Assembly: GCA_937982665.1 (NCBI GenBank)
Contig: CALJLD010000296.1
Location: 6,846-70,845, forward strand
DNA from: an uncultured Planctomycetales bacterium
Lineage (GTDB): Bacteria; Planctomycetota; Planctomycetia; Pirellulales; S012-138
Direction of reading: 5' to 3'
Length of the DNA stretch: 64,000 bases
Shown here: piece by piece, positions 35,325 to 43,733 of the stretch
Layout of the letters: each line of letters starts with the position of its first letter
Position numbering within the stretch: the first letter of the stretch is position 1
The notes under the pieces: model-generated
Told to the model about the DNA's origin: nothing
Databases searched by the model: none
What the model saw: the letters and a program-made list of their open reading frames with translations, nothing else
Program-made: the position numbers and the translations under genes

Positions 35325-35888
35325 TTACGCGAGCGTAGTGGCCACGGCTTTGTAGAGCGTCTTGGAACGCTGAAAGCCCAAGCGTTCGTACAGCCGAATC
35401 GCCGGCTCGTTGTCGGCAGTGACTTCCAGGTAGGCATGTGAAAGGCCAACCTCAAGAAAGCCAGCCAGCGCTCTTTGGATCAGCAATGTCCCCAAGCCCA
35501 GTCCGCGATGTTCCGGCGTGACGCCAATGTTTTGGATGGCGCCCCAGCCGTGGCTGTCACGCAAGCCCTGGATGGTGCCGCAATGCTCTATCGATCTTCG
35601 CCAGCGCGAAGCCGGTCGATAGACCAGCAGCCAGGTTGCCTCGGGGACAAAGCCGGCCTTCTTGGAAATGTCCGTCATCAACCTGGAGCAGCCTCGCCAG
35701 TCGCCCAGGCACGGAAAGACGTTGGCGTCCAACTCATCGCGAAAGCTGTGGTACTTCGCTTTGGCATGTGCCCGCAGCAGCGAAGGCGACCACGGCAGCA
35801 GTTCATAACCAACAGGTGGCTCCTGCGTCTCGGGAACCCGGCGCAGATCGAACACCATGTGGAATCGTTTGTAGTACGTCAGGCTCAT
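35325..35888 (-). CDS. GNAT-family N-acetyltransferase
   Basis: 187 aa. The N-terminal strand MSLTYYKRFHMVFDLR leads into a GNAT fold; the acetyl-CoA-binding motif A is IQNIGVTPEHRGLGLGTLLI (R/Q-x-x-G-x-G/A type) and motif B is AYLEVTADNEPAIRLYERLGF. The substrate is unknown. The start at 35888 fits the fold better than an upstream ATG at 35939; neither has a strong Shine-Dalgarno. Confidence 0.88.
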   Translation of the reverse strand: MSLTYYKRFHMVFDLRRVPETQEPPVGYELLPWSPSLLRAHAKAKYHSFRDELDANVFPCLGDWRGCSRLMTDISKKAGFVPEATWLLVYRPASRWRRSIEHCGTIQGLRDSHGWGAIQNIGVTPEHRGLGLGTLLIQRALAGFLEVGLSHAYLEVTADNEPAIRLYERLGFQRSKTLYKAVATTLA

Positions 35889-36255
35889 CGGCTCGGTTCC
35901 AGCAGCGGACCTTTGAGCAATGGAGAATAAGGAGGCCATGAAGCGAAGCCATCAAGAAGCGGCGTCGGCCCAATGGCTTCAAGCACACCTCCCAGCAAAT
36001 TTCAGCGTACCGAGCGGAAATTCACTGGTCAATCTGCCACCGGCGAGGTTGGCAATTCGCCAATTTATAACCAACGGTGCGCCGAATATGCGGACTTTGC
36101 GGGTTTTTGCGGACAATCCGCAACCAACACGCAATGGAGTCGCAGGGTGAGATTGTGTTTGTTTGCCTGCCACTTGCGGCGACGTAGATTTTCGTGGGTT
36201 TGTTTCTTACATCGGAACCTTTCCATCTCAATTCCTCCCTACCTGTGAACGCCTG

Positions 36256-37905
36256 ATGGCAACGGGCTCCGGAATTCAGTCGCCGCACAGTACTGGCCTG
36301 GTTCAGGTCGAGTCGGCTGGCGCTGCGCAGTCAGCCGCTGAGAATTGCCGCACTTGGCTTGGTGCCGCGCCGACAGTCTTCAGCCGGCGGACAGGCGAGT
36401 TGCTTTTCGCTTCGCCGGATCAACCGCCCGTCGATTGGGACCGCTACGCAGATGTTTGCAGCCAGGTGGCGACTGCGGGACGCCCCGAGATCATTGCCGA
36501 AGAGTTCCCACTTGCGGCAATGGCATTCCCACTGACGGCCGGCGAGATCGAGTTTGCCGCCGCTTCGTGGTTCTTGACGGAACGTAGGGAAAAGGCCGTT
36601 CCACTAGCTGCTCACGAACTTGGCGTCGATCCCGGAACGATCCAGAAATGGGCCAGCCGAGCCGAACTGATTCCGCCGACTGTTGCCTTGCGATTGGCCA
36701 GCCTGGCGACGGAACGTGCCGGAGCGGAAGTACGGGCGCAGAAGGTTGAGTGCGAAGTTGAGAAGCTCTCAAACCACCTTTGTCAGACATACGAAGAGAT
36801 CAGCTTGATCTATCGGCTGACTCACAACCTGACGCTCTCCCGTTCCGAGGACGAGTTGGGCGAACTGGCTCTTCGCTGGTTGGCGGAGATCATGCCTTCT
36901 GAAGGTTTGGCGTTGCAGTTCTATGACCAGTCGTTGTTCGGCGACGATAGTCCCAGCACACCGACGCGTTTGCGAACCTACGGGCCATGCCCCGTTAACA
37001 ATGAAGACTTTTGCAAACTCGTGCGTTTGCTCGACGTCGAGAAGCAGCGTCGGCCGGTTGTTGCCAACGCCAACCCGCCACAAGGGGGCGATTGGCCGTG
37101 GCCGGAGTTGCGTGATGTTGTGCTTGTCCCCATGGCCGAAGGCAGCGAACTATTCGGTTGGTTAGCCGCTTTCAACCACGCGGACGGTGGCGAGTTTGGC
37201 ACGGTCGAAGCCGACCTGATGAATTCAGTCACGGCAATCCTTGGGATCCATCGTGGCAATACACTGCTGTATCGAAAGCAGATTGATCTGTTAGCCAACA
37301 TGGTTCGAGCGTTGACGTCCTCGATTGATGCCAAGGACCCTTACACTCGCGGTCACAGCGATCGCGTTGCCCGCGGCTCGGTTTGCCTTGCCGAAGCGTT
37401 GGGTTGCGACGAGGAAATGCTGGACACCATCTATCTTTCCGGTCTGCTGCACGACATCGGTAAGATCGGCATTGATGATACGGTGCTCCGCAAGCCGGAT
37501 AAGCTGACGGTGGAAGAGTTTGAACACATCAAGTCGCATGTGACCATTGGCTACAACATCCTGCGAGACATCAAGCAACTGCAGCCAGTCTTACCGGTTG
37601 TGTTGCATCACCATGAAGCCTGGGATGGCTCCGGCTATCCGCACGGATTGAGCGGTCAGAACATCCCGTACCTCGCCCGCATCGCCGCCGTGGCGGATGC
37701 ATTTGACGCGATGGGAAGTGACCGTCCCTATCGTACAGGCATGCCGGACAAGAAGCTGGATGCCGTGTTGCGGGAAGGCGCTGGTAAGCAATGGGACGCG
37801 GACGTTATCGACGCATTCTTCCGCAGTCGTGAAGAGATGCGACAAATTGCACGTGGCGAACACGAAGGTAACCCCCGCGATCTGACCAATTTCTGGCGAA
37901 TCTAA
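36256..37905 (+). CDS. GAF and HD-GYP domain protein, probable c-di-GMP phosphodiesterase
   Basis: 549 aa. The N-terminal 170 residues lack a clear family and include a short helical segment (VALRLASLATERAGAEVRAQ). A GAF-like sensor spans about 190-345. The HD-GYP domain (about 355-540) has LLHDIGKIGIDD near 396, HHEAWDGSGYPHGL near 450 and IAAVADAFDAMGSDRPYR, all ligands present, so it is likely an active c-di-GMP hydrolase. There is no membrane segment. It starts at ATG 36256 without a clear Shine-Dalgarno; the preceding 300 bp hold no other gene. Confidence 0.9.
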   Translation: MATGSGIQSPHSTGLVQVESAGAAQSAAENCRTWLGAAPTVFSRRTGELLFASPDQPPVDWDRYADVCSQVATAGRPEIIAEEFPLAAMAFPLTAGEIEFAAASWFLTERREKAVPLAAHELGVDPGTIQKWASRAELIPPTVALRLASLATERAGAEVRAQKVECEVEKLSNHLCQTYEEISLIYRLTHNLTLSRSEDELGELALRWLAEIMPSEGLALQFYDQSLFGDDSPSTPTRLRTYGPCPVNNEDFCKLVRLLDVEKQRRPVVANANPPQGGDWPWPELRDVVLVPMAEGSELFGWLAAFNHADGGEFGTVEADLMNSVTAILGIHRGNTLLYRKQIDLLANMVRALTSSIDAKDPYTRGHSDRVARGSVCLAEALGCDEEMLDTIYLSGLLHDIGKIGIDDTVLRKPDKLTVEEFEHIKSHVTIGYNILRDIKQLQPVLPVVLHHHEAWDGSGYPHGLSGQNIPYLARIAAVADAFDAMGSDRPYRTGMPDKKLDAVLREGAGKQWDADVIDAFFRSREEMRQIARGEHEGNPRDLTNFWRI

Positions 37906-38071
37906 ACGCCAAACGAATCGCGGCATGAGTGAGTCACGCCACACCGCTATGGGCGAGCCTCATGCAAGCCTGCGAAGCGGCCAAGCCGCGGATGCAGACG
38001 GGAATTCTTGACGCTCGATATCCCGAGTGCTACCGTGATTATTCCCTAATTCCTTTCCTGGAGTATGCAAA

Positions 38072-38707
38072 ATGAACTTCTCGTCTGTCCGTCGTGTAAA
38101 TCGCGTCACACCGCTTTTGATCGTAGTTGCGGTTTGTTTCGGGATGTCGTTAGCCACGGCGGGCGTCGCCGCGCAGGACCAAAGACAAACTCAGGCGAAC
38201 CAAGATCAGGACGAGGCTCCGGCGGCTCTGAGTTTCACGATGCAGACTCTTGGTGGCGAGACGAAGAAGCTTTCCGACTATGAAGGCAAAGTTGTGCTGG
38301 TGGTGAACACCGCGAGCAAGTGCGGGTTGACGCCGCAATATGCGGGCCTCCAGGGATTGTACGAGAAGTACAAGGACAAGGGCCTGGTTGTGCTGGGCTT
38401 CCCTTGCAACCAGTTTGGCGGACAAGAGCCGGGAACGGCCACGGAGATCTCAACCTTCTGTACGGAGAACTACGGCGTCACATTTCCAATGTTCGCAAAG
38501 ATTAACGTCAATGGTGAAAGCGCTTGCGAACTCTACAAGCACCTGACCGCACTTGAGACCATGCCGGCAGGTTCTGGCGACATCTCTTGGAACTTTGAGA
38601 AATTCCTGATTGACCGCAGCGGTAAGGTTGTCGCCCGCTTCTCTCCGCGTACAAAGCCGGAAGCGGAAGATTTCGTGCAAGCGATTGAAAAACAGCTGGG
38701 CGAGTAG
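38072..38707 (+). CDS. Exported glutathione-peroxidase-family thiol peroxidase
   Basis: 211 aa with a Sec signal peptide (about 1-36, ending GVAAQ) and a Gln/Asp-rich spacer. The peroxidase domain has NTASKCGLTPQY (peroxidatic Cys), FPCNQFGGQEPG (second Cys and Gln) and ISWNFEKFLIDRSGKVV (Trp-Asn), the full catalytic tetrad. Bacterial members usually use thioredoxin rather than glutathione. The signal peptide places it outside the cytoplasm. GGAG lies 8 bases before the ATG. Confidence 0.93.
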   Translation: MNFSSVRRVNRVTPLLIVVAVCFGMSLATAGVAAQDQRQTQANQDQDEAPAALSFTMQTLGGETKKLSDYEGKVVLVVNTASKCGLTPQYAGLQGLYEKYKDKGLVVLGFPCNQFGGQEPGTATEISTFCTENYGVTFPMFAKINVNGESACELYKHLTALETMPAGSGDISWNFEKFLIDRSGKVVARFSPRTKPEAEDFVQAIEKQLGE

Positions 38708-38841
38708 TCTTACCTGTTTTCAATTCGCGCCATCCCGCGCGGCACCTTTGCCGCGCCATCGGTGTTTACTGGCAGTGCTGCCTCGCGCGCATGCAAAAGA
38801 ACCAGCACGCCTATTTATCACCCACTGCCTGGGCTTTCTAG

Positions 38842-39573
38842 ATGCTGTGCTTCTCCAAGTTGGCTCTGTCTTACCTATTCTTTGTCATAGGCTCAGGAAG
38901 CCTCGCACAGGATGTTGCGCAAGACGTTGAGATGCCGTTGGTTTTCTCTGCGGATTTTGATGATCTCGCAACTGACGGGTCGCCCGAGAGCTTTGATTTC
39001 ACGGACGCTACGGCTTGGAAGATTGAGCAAATAGCGGAAGGCAAGGTGTTGAGTCAATTCAAGAGAAGCGACTATTCGCCACCGCACCGTAGCCCTTTCA
39101 GCATTGGCCTGGTCAAAGATTTGGAAGTCACGGATTTTGTGCTAACCGCTCGCGTACGAAGCACAATTGCTGACTACGGGCACCGGGACGCTTGTATTTT
39201 CTTTGGTTACCAAGACGCGTCACACTTTTATTACATCCACCTTGGTAAGCAAACGGATGACCACGCCAACCAGGTGTTTATCGTCAACGACGCCCCGCGA
39301 ACAAAGATCTCAACCAAGACGACAGAAGGAACGCCTTGGGATGACAACTGGCATTCCGTGAAAGTTGTTCGCGATGCTGCAAGCGGCAAGATTGAAGTCT
39401 ATTTTGACGACATGGAAGATCCCGTCATGACAGCCACCAATCAGGAGTTTGGGCAAGGGTGTTTGGGATTTGGCTCGTTTGACGACACGACGCAATGGGA
39501 CGATGTCCGCATTCATGGCGTCAAAACCGAGTCTGAAGATGTCACGACCGGAGGCAAGAATTGCGCGCGGTGA
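38842..39573 (+). CDS. Secreted LamG/DUF1080-like protein (243 aa)
   Basis: Signal peptide (about 1-23, LALSYLFFVIGSGSLAQ) and one jelly-roll domain: FSADFDDLA, ATAWKIEQIAEGKVL, DFVLTARVRS, DACIFFGYQDASHFYYIHLG, WHSVKVVRDAASGKIEVYFDD and GQGCLGFGSFDDTTQWDDVRIHG. This is the 3-keto-disaccharide-hydrolase/concanavalin-like pattern frequent in planctomycete secretomes. It probably binds or processes carbohydrate. A stop codon directly before the ATG fixes the start. Confidence 0.82.
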   Translation: MLCFSKLALSYLFFVIGSGSLAQDVAQDVEMPLVFSADFDDLATDGSPESFDFTDATAWKIEQIAEGKVLSQFKRSDYSPPHRSPFSIGLVKDLEVTDFVLTARVRSTIADYGHRDACIFFGYQDASHFYYIHLGKQTDDHANQVFIVNDAPRTKISTKTTEGTPWDDNWHSVKVVRDAASGKIEVYFDDMEDPVMTATNQEFGQGCLGFGSFDDTTQWDDVRIHGVKTESEDVTTGGKNCAR

Positions 39574-39593
39574 TCGAGTCGCGAAAGGAGCAC

Positions 39594-39618
39594 AAAAAAA
39601 GCCGCCAAGTGGCGGCTT
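39594..39618 (-). terminator. Intrinsic terminator of tRNA-Glu
   Basis: An 8-bp stem AAGCCGCC/GGCGGCTT with a 4-base loop and a run of T on the minus strand, one base after the 3' end of the tRNA. Confidence 0.93.
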
Positions 39619-39619
39619 A

Positions 39620-39694
39620 TGACCCCGACGGGATTTGAACCCGTGTCGCGGCCTTGAAAGGGCCGTGTCCTAGACCTGACTAGACGACGGGGCC
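39620..39694 (-). tRNA. tRNA-Glu (anticodon TTC)
   Basis: Complete cloverleaf read on the minus strand: acceptor GGCCCCG with CGGGGTC plus discriminator A; U8-C9 as in other tRNA-Glu; a D arm starting GTCTAG; anticodon stem CGGCC/GGCCG with loop CTTTCAA (anticodon TTC); and T arm ACGGG TTCAAAT CCCGT. CCA is not encoded. A promoter and a terminator bracket it as a single-gene unit. Confidence 0.97.
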
Positions 39695-39752
39695 GAGATT
39701 TGCGGGCGATCGTCCCCTGGGGGAGACAGCCGGCACATTTGCGGAACGCCCG

Positions 39753-39781
39753 GTATAACCGAGGATGCGAAACAGCGTCAA
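39753..39781 (-). promoter_or_regulatory. Promoter of tRNA-Glu
   Basis: On the minus strand, TTGACG (39776-39781), a 17-base spacer, then TTATAC (39753-39758). The predicted start is near 39746, about 50 bases before the mature tRNA. Confidence 0.65.
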
Positions 39782-39963
39782 GAGGTTCGCGCAGGAGACA
39801 GGCAGCTTAGCCGAAGATTTCCACGATAAAGACGGAAGACAACCACAGGACGCCAGAAAGCAGCGTGCAAAGAGGACTTCCGATCGCGGGCAATACATCC
39901 AGAAACAGAATGCAAGATTCAAGCAAACAGGAGACAGCAAGAATAAGAGGCCAGCAGCCTCAA

Positions 39964-40206
39964 CTAGGCATCGCCGGTCTGAGATTCCGTTTCGTCAGCC
40001 GTGTGAGGTGTATCAACCCCATTGTTTCCCGCTTCCGCTTGTGCATTCCGCAAGATGGCTTCATAGACCTCGCGGCGGTGGACAGGGACTTCCTTGGGAG
40101 CTTCCACACCCAGGCGGACCTTGTCACCACGGATCTCAACAACGACAATCGTAATGTCGTTATTGATTACGATGCTTTCGTTTTTCTTTCTTGATAATAC
40201 TAACAT
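39964..40206 (-). CDS. csrA: Carbon storage regulator CsrA
   Basis: 80-residue RNA-binding dimer that binds GGA motifs in mRNA leaders. Begins MLVLSRKKNESIVI, followed by ITIVVVEIRGDKVRLGVEAPKEVPVHRREVY with the RNA-binding Arg/Val region intact, then a disordered Asn/Thr/Glu tail longer than in E. coli (61 aa). The ATG at 40206 has AGGAAGGGG about 6 bases upstream; the longer frame is not coding. It is a single gene upstream of tRNA-Glu, with glgC upstream on the same strand. Confidence 0.96.
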   Translation of the reverse strand: MLVLSRKKNESIVINNDITIVVVEIRGDKVRLGVEAPKEVPVHRREVYEAILRNAQAEAGNNGVDTPHTADETESQTGDA

Positions 40207-40713
40207 CGCCAACCCCTTCCTAAGGGTTAGTTGTTTGCCGCGTACCCTCGCGGCGCGGCAATGGGCACGCACCACTTTCGTGAGTGATTGTCACTCTCGG
40301 AACCGAGGCGCATGCGCACTGTGAGAACTGGCATTTCCTGTATCCACTCTACGTTGGGCCAGGCGCGAGTCAAGCAAACGCAGGCCCCTTTGGGGCGATT
40401 CCAGCAGTTGGAACTCGTAATAATCAAACAATCTCGTTTGGTCAGCCTGGTTTTTCCAGGTTACCCTGTTTGTCATGTGTGGCCGGGCGGGAGCGCGGTG
40501 TTACCGTAAGCCCCTACCATAAAATACTTTATGGCAATTGACGGCCCGCCGGATATTTGCAGTGAGCCCTGATTGGCATGCCGGCAAGAGGTCTGGTCCC
40601 AAAGTCGCCACACTCTGGCTTGTTAAGATTTGCGACAGGCTTTTATGGCCGGTCAGATGGACACTGCCAGACTTGTTTTGAGTGATTCGCGGAGAGTGAA
40701 CAAGCGTTCGGCG
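40207..40713. other. 507-bp gap between csrA and glgC
   Basis: No gene seen. Short frames on the plus strand have no recognisable domains. It holds the csrA leader (see 40211-40228) and a small inverted repeat CCTGG-TTTTT-CCAGG around 40450. No confident promoter was placed. Confidence 0.5.
40211..40228 (-). promoter_or_regulatory. Hairpin presenting AGGA over the csrA ribosome-binding site
   Basis: On the minus strand AACCCTT and AAGGGGTT (one bulged G) can pair and enclose the AGG of the csrA Shine-Dalgarno, 4 bases before the start codon. GGA in a hairpin loop over a ribosome-binding site is the known CsrA target format, so autoregulation is plausible. This is an inference from sequence alone. 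Confidence 0.45.
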
Positions 40714-41943
40714 CTAGAAAGCGGCCGCTTTTGCAAGAACAACTACGCCCTCCTCGCTGACCGCGTATCCCTTGCCGCGGTCCTCTTCTGGATCGAAACC
40801 CACCCGGGCTCCGGCAGGAATTTCGACGCCTTTGTCAATGATGGCGTTTTGGATCTCGGCACGCTCGCCGATTTTGACTCCGCCAAAGAGGATGGAATTG
40901 CCCACGGATGCCAGGCCTCCGATCCGAACTTGCGGACCAATGATCGAACTCCGGACCTCGCCTCCGGAGAGGATTGCGCCAGCGCACACAAGACTGTCCA
41001 GCGCGGTGCCTCTGCGACCGGTGGCGCCATCTTCGGCAAACACGAATTTGGGCGGCGGCAGGTTGGGGTGAAAGGTGCGAATCGGCCAGCGATTGTCATA
41101 CAAGTCGAGTTGCGGATCGACCGAGACCAGATCCATGTTGGCTGCGAAGTATGCATCAATGGTGCCTACGTCCCGCCAGTAAGCATCTTGCTTGCGGTTC
41201 TCGTCTCGAAATGGGTACGCAAAGACGCGATGCTTATCGATGATCGATGGGATGATATCGCGTCCGAAGTCGCGGCGGCTTTCGCTGTGCGTAGCGTCGA
41301 CACAAAGTTGTTCGAACAGGAACCTTGTGTTGAAGACGTAGATCCCCATCGATGCTAGCGCGAAATTCGCATCGTCCGCGGTGGCTTTCGGATTGGCAGG
41401 TTTTTCTTCAAAGCCAACGATCCTTGCGGTGGAATCAACCTCCATCACGCCAAACTGGCTCGCTTCTTTTTTGGGAACTCGGAGTGCCGCAACGGTTGCG
41501 TCAGCGCCGTTTTCTCGATGGAAATCCACCAAACGACTGTAATCCATCTTGTAGATGTGATCTCCAGCCAGGATCAAGGTCTCATCCGACTGCTCCTTTT
41601 CAAGCGTATAGATGTTTTGATAAACGGCGTCAGCCGTGCCGCGATACCAGTTCTCATCAATACGCTGTTGCGGAGGAACAACGTCAACAAACTCACCCAT
41701 CTCATGGCAAAGGTATCTCCGCCAGCCCAAATTGATGTGCCGTTCCAGGCTCATCGCCTTGTACTGGGTGAGCACCAGCATCCGCCGGAGCCCGCTGTTC
41801 AAACAATTTGAAAGCGTGAAGTCAACAATGCGGTAGCAACCGCCAAAGGGCACAGCTGGTTTCGCGCGGTCACGCGTAAGAGGCTCCAGCCGCGAACCGC
41901 GACCGCCGGCGAGTATGACCGTCAGCACATTCTCCGTATTCAC
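40714..41943 (-). CDS. glgC: Glucose-1-phosphate adenylyltransferase
   Basis: Makes ADP-glucose, the rate-setting step of glycogen synthesis. The nucleotide-binding loop is VILAGGRGSRLEPLTRDRAKPAVPFGG; further blocks are YRIVDFTLSNCLNSG, NWYRGTADAVYQN, GDHIYKMDY, VGFEEKPANP and YWRDVGTIDAY, and the C-terminal left-handed beta-helix is complete. Start chosen as GTG 41943 (MNTENVLTV...), giving 409 aa, because upstream codons to 42021 are not conserved-looking. AAGGA stands 4 bases before it and overlaps a possible CsrA-binding GGA. No other glg gene is in view. Confidence 0.95.
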   Translation of the reverse strand: MNTENVLTVILAGGRGSRLEPLTRDRAKPAVPFGGCYRIVDFTLSNCLNSGLRRMLVLTQYKAMSLERHINLGWRRYLCHEMGEFVDVVPPQQRIDENWYRGTADAVYQNIYTLEKEQSDETLILAGDHIYKMDYSRLVDFHRENGADATVAALRVPKKEASQFGVMEVDSTARIVGFEEKPANPKATADDANFALASMGIYVFNTRFLFEQLCVDATHSESRRDFGRDIIPSIIDKHRVFAYPFRDENRKQDAYWRDVGTIDAYFAANMDLVSVDPQLDLYDNRWPIRTFHPNLPPPKFVFAEDGATGRRGTALDSLVCAGAILSGGEVRSSIIGPQVRIGGLASVGNSILFGGVKIGERAEIQNAIIDKGVEIPAGARVGFDPEEDRGKGYAVSEEGVVVLAKAAAF

Positions 41944-42108
41944 GTTGTCCTTACCTGCAGCGTTTCCTGAGTAGATGTCGCAATTTTGGCCGCATTCTAA
42001 TCGATGGCTGTCCCACAGCAAAAGCGCCCGCAGACCAGGTTCCGCTGAGACTCACGGCTTATTCCCAACAAGTCAGCTGAGCGAGTGGGATTTCATCCCG
42101 CCGGCTTT

Positions 42109-42999
42109 TCATTCAGCGGGTGGCGGCGAAGTACGGAATCGAGTTGCATCGTTGGCCGGGCGAAGCACGCGCAAGGCCGCGAGCAGATTGTCTTTCAGCG
42201 AGGTTCTGCCGGGAACGGCCTGCAGCACGGCCATAGTGGCGTCGTCCGTCGAGAGGTTGTCTTCGTTGAGCTTCTTCAATTCAGTTTCAATGGCCGCAAT
42301 GAGCTTGTCCGGTGGTTGGTTCAAGTGCGAAACAACATCGAACAGTCCGCGGACGCCAATCACACTCCCTTGCGGGCTGAGCGATTCGTTGAAGGCATCG
42401 CTATAGCAAACGACCAAGTCGCCGGGCTGCAGCTTGACCTTGGAGACGGAGAAACCGGTCGATTCATCAATGCCCAAGGGAATGTCGCCTGCGTCGCTCT
42501 CTTTGGATTGCAAGATTGACCATGCTTGCTCTTTGTGCCGAAACAGAAACGGCGGCGGGTGCCCGGCGTTGCTCCATTGGAATGAGTGCGTCGGCTGGAA
42601 GTACGTGCAGACCAGCGCCGTTGCAAAGCGGCCATCAGCGGTGACGCTCGCGAATTGTTCATTCATTGCTTGAACAAGGCGGCGCTGTTTGACAACGTTG
42701 ACGTTCTTTCGCATCAAGTCGCGCAGCCTGACCGCTGTTTGGGCAACTTCCTGGCCATGGCCGCTGATATCGGCCAGCAAGAATCGCGTGATCCGCCCGG
42801 ATGCACACGCGGAGATGTAATAGACATCGCCTCCCTGCTCAGCAGATCCGTAGGCATTGCTGGAAATCCAAACCCGCAAGCCTGGCATTTCCAGAGCGCG
42901 ATTGGTTTCGACATTGCCGCCCCAAACCTCCATGCATTGCATTCGCTGAGGAGCGAGCGATTGCGAAGTGGAGGTTTGCGTGCCGGTGGAGATTGACAT
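42109..42999 (-). CDS. SpoIIE/PP2C-type serine phosphatase
   Basis: 296 aa cytoplasmic phosphatase of the RsbU/SpoIIE class. Metal-binding Asp are in EQGGDVYYIS and FLLADISGHGQEVA; later motifs are FATALVCTYF, WSNAGHPPPFLF, GIPLGI-like DIPLGIDEST, LVVCYSDAFNES and DNLSTDDATMAVL, so the catalytic set is complete. Such enzymes usually act in partner-switching regulation; no anti-sigma or STAS gene is adjacent. ATG 42999 is preferred over a GTG at 43047 on content, but its ribosome-binding site is weak. Confidence 0.88.
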   Translation of the reverse strand: MSISTGTQTSTSQSLAPQRMQCMEVWGGNVETNRALEMPGLRVWISSNAYGSAEQGGDVYYISACASGRITRFLLADISGHGQEVAQTAVRLRDLMRKNVNVVKQRRLVQAMNEQFASVTADGRFATALVCTYFQPTHSFQWSNAGHPPPFLFRHKEQAWSILQSKESDAGDIPLGIDESTGFSVSKVKLQPGDLVVCYSDAFNESLSPQGSVIGVRGLFDVVSHLNQPPDKLIAAIETELKKLNEDNLSTDDATMAVLQAVPGRTSLKDNLLAALRVLRPANDATRFRTSPPPAE

Positions 43000-43172
43000 G
43001 ATTGAACTCAAGCTGAGCGCGAAGCGTGGGGCCCTCTGTTTACGCACATCTTTCTACGTAGCCTTTCTACGTTGCCGCGCACGCGATTGGTCATTCCGTA
43101 GGGCAGTTAATTCACACAGTAAGTTTCAGCCGGTCCAAACACGAGATGTTTGGCCGACACGCGTCTCCGTGA

Positions 43173-43574
43173 CTATTCCTCAGCTGCCGCGTTGGCTTTT
43201 TGCGCCTTCCGGGCCTGAATGAATGACATGACGCACCAACCAACAAATACCAGGCAAACGGCCGCCATCCAGAGTTGCATTTGAGTGGCGAAGGGGATTC
43301 CTTCGGGCGCGCCTGGTTCCGGCTCCTTCATCAGGCCGCGAATGCCCATCACGGCGCCGCCAATCAATCCCAACAATCCTACGGCCGCGGCTCCGTGCAT
43401 GGCATGTTTGCGCAGATGTTCCTGAGACGCTACCGCTCCACAGATTCCGATCACGACGCCAAATCCGGCGGGGATGAACGCCGTGAAGCTGCGCGATTCC
43501 GAACCGAAATAGCCATAGCAGCCAATTGCGATGAGCAAAGCCCCTGTCAATATTGTCGATTGCCACATTTTCAT
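43173..43574 (-). CDS. Small four-helix membrane protein (133 aa)
   Basis: Unknown. Four membrane segments (about 6-23, 31-48, 58-78 and 102-120) separated by short loops, with a charged Lys/Ala/Glu tail. AGGG stands 7 bases before the ATG at 43574. The layout resembles small TMEM14-like membrane proteins, but this is only a topological likeness. It follows the prepilin peptidase gene by 159 bases. Confidence 0.7.
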   Translation of the reverse strand: MKMWQSTILTGALLIAIGCYGYFGSESRSFTAFIPAGFGVVIGICGAVASQEHLRKHAMHGAAAVGLLGLIGGAVMGIRGLMKEPEPGAPEGIPFATQMQLWMAAVCLVFVGWCVMSFIQARKAQKANAAAEE

Positions 43575-43733
43575 AAGAACGCCCTTCCAAGGTGCGAATC
43601 GCTTTTTCGATGAATCCCGGCGAATCAAGCCGCGGCTTTGGCGGTTTGCGACATGAAGACGACGGGAGACCAACCGGCCAGTCACCCATGATAAGCATCG
43701 CCGCGCCGTGGGCCAGTCGCTTTCGGCCGTGGC

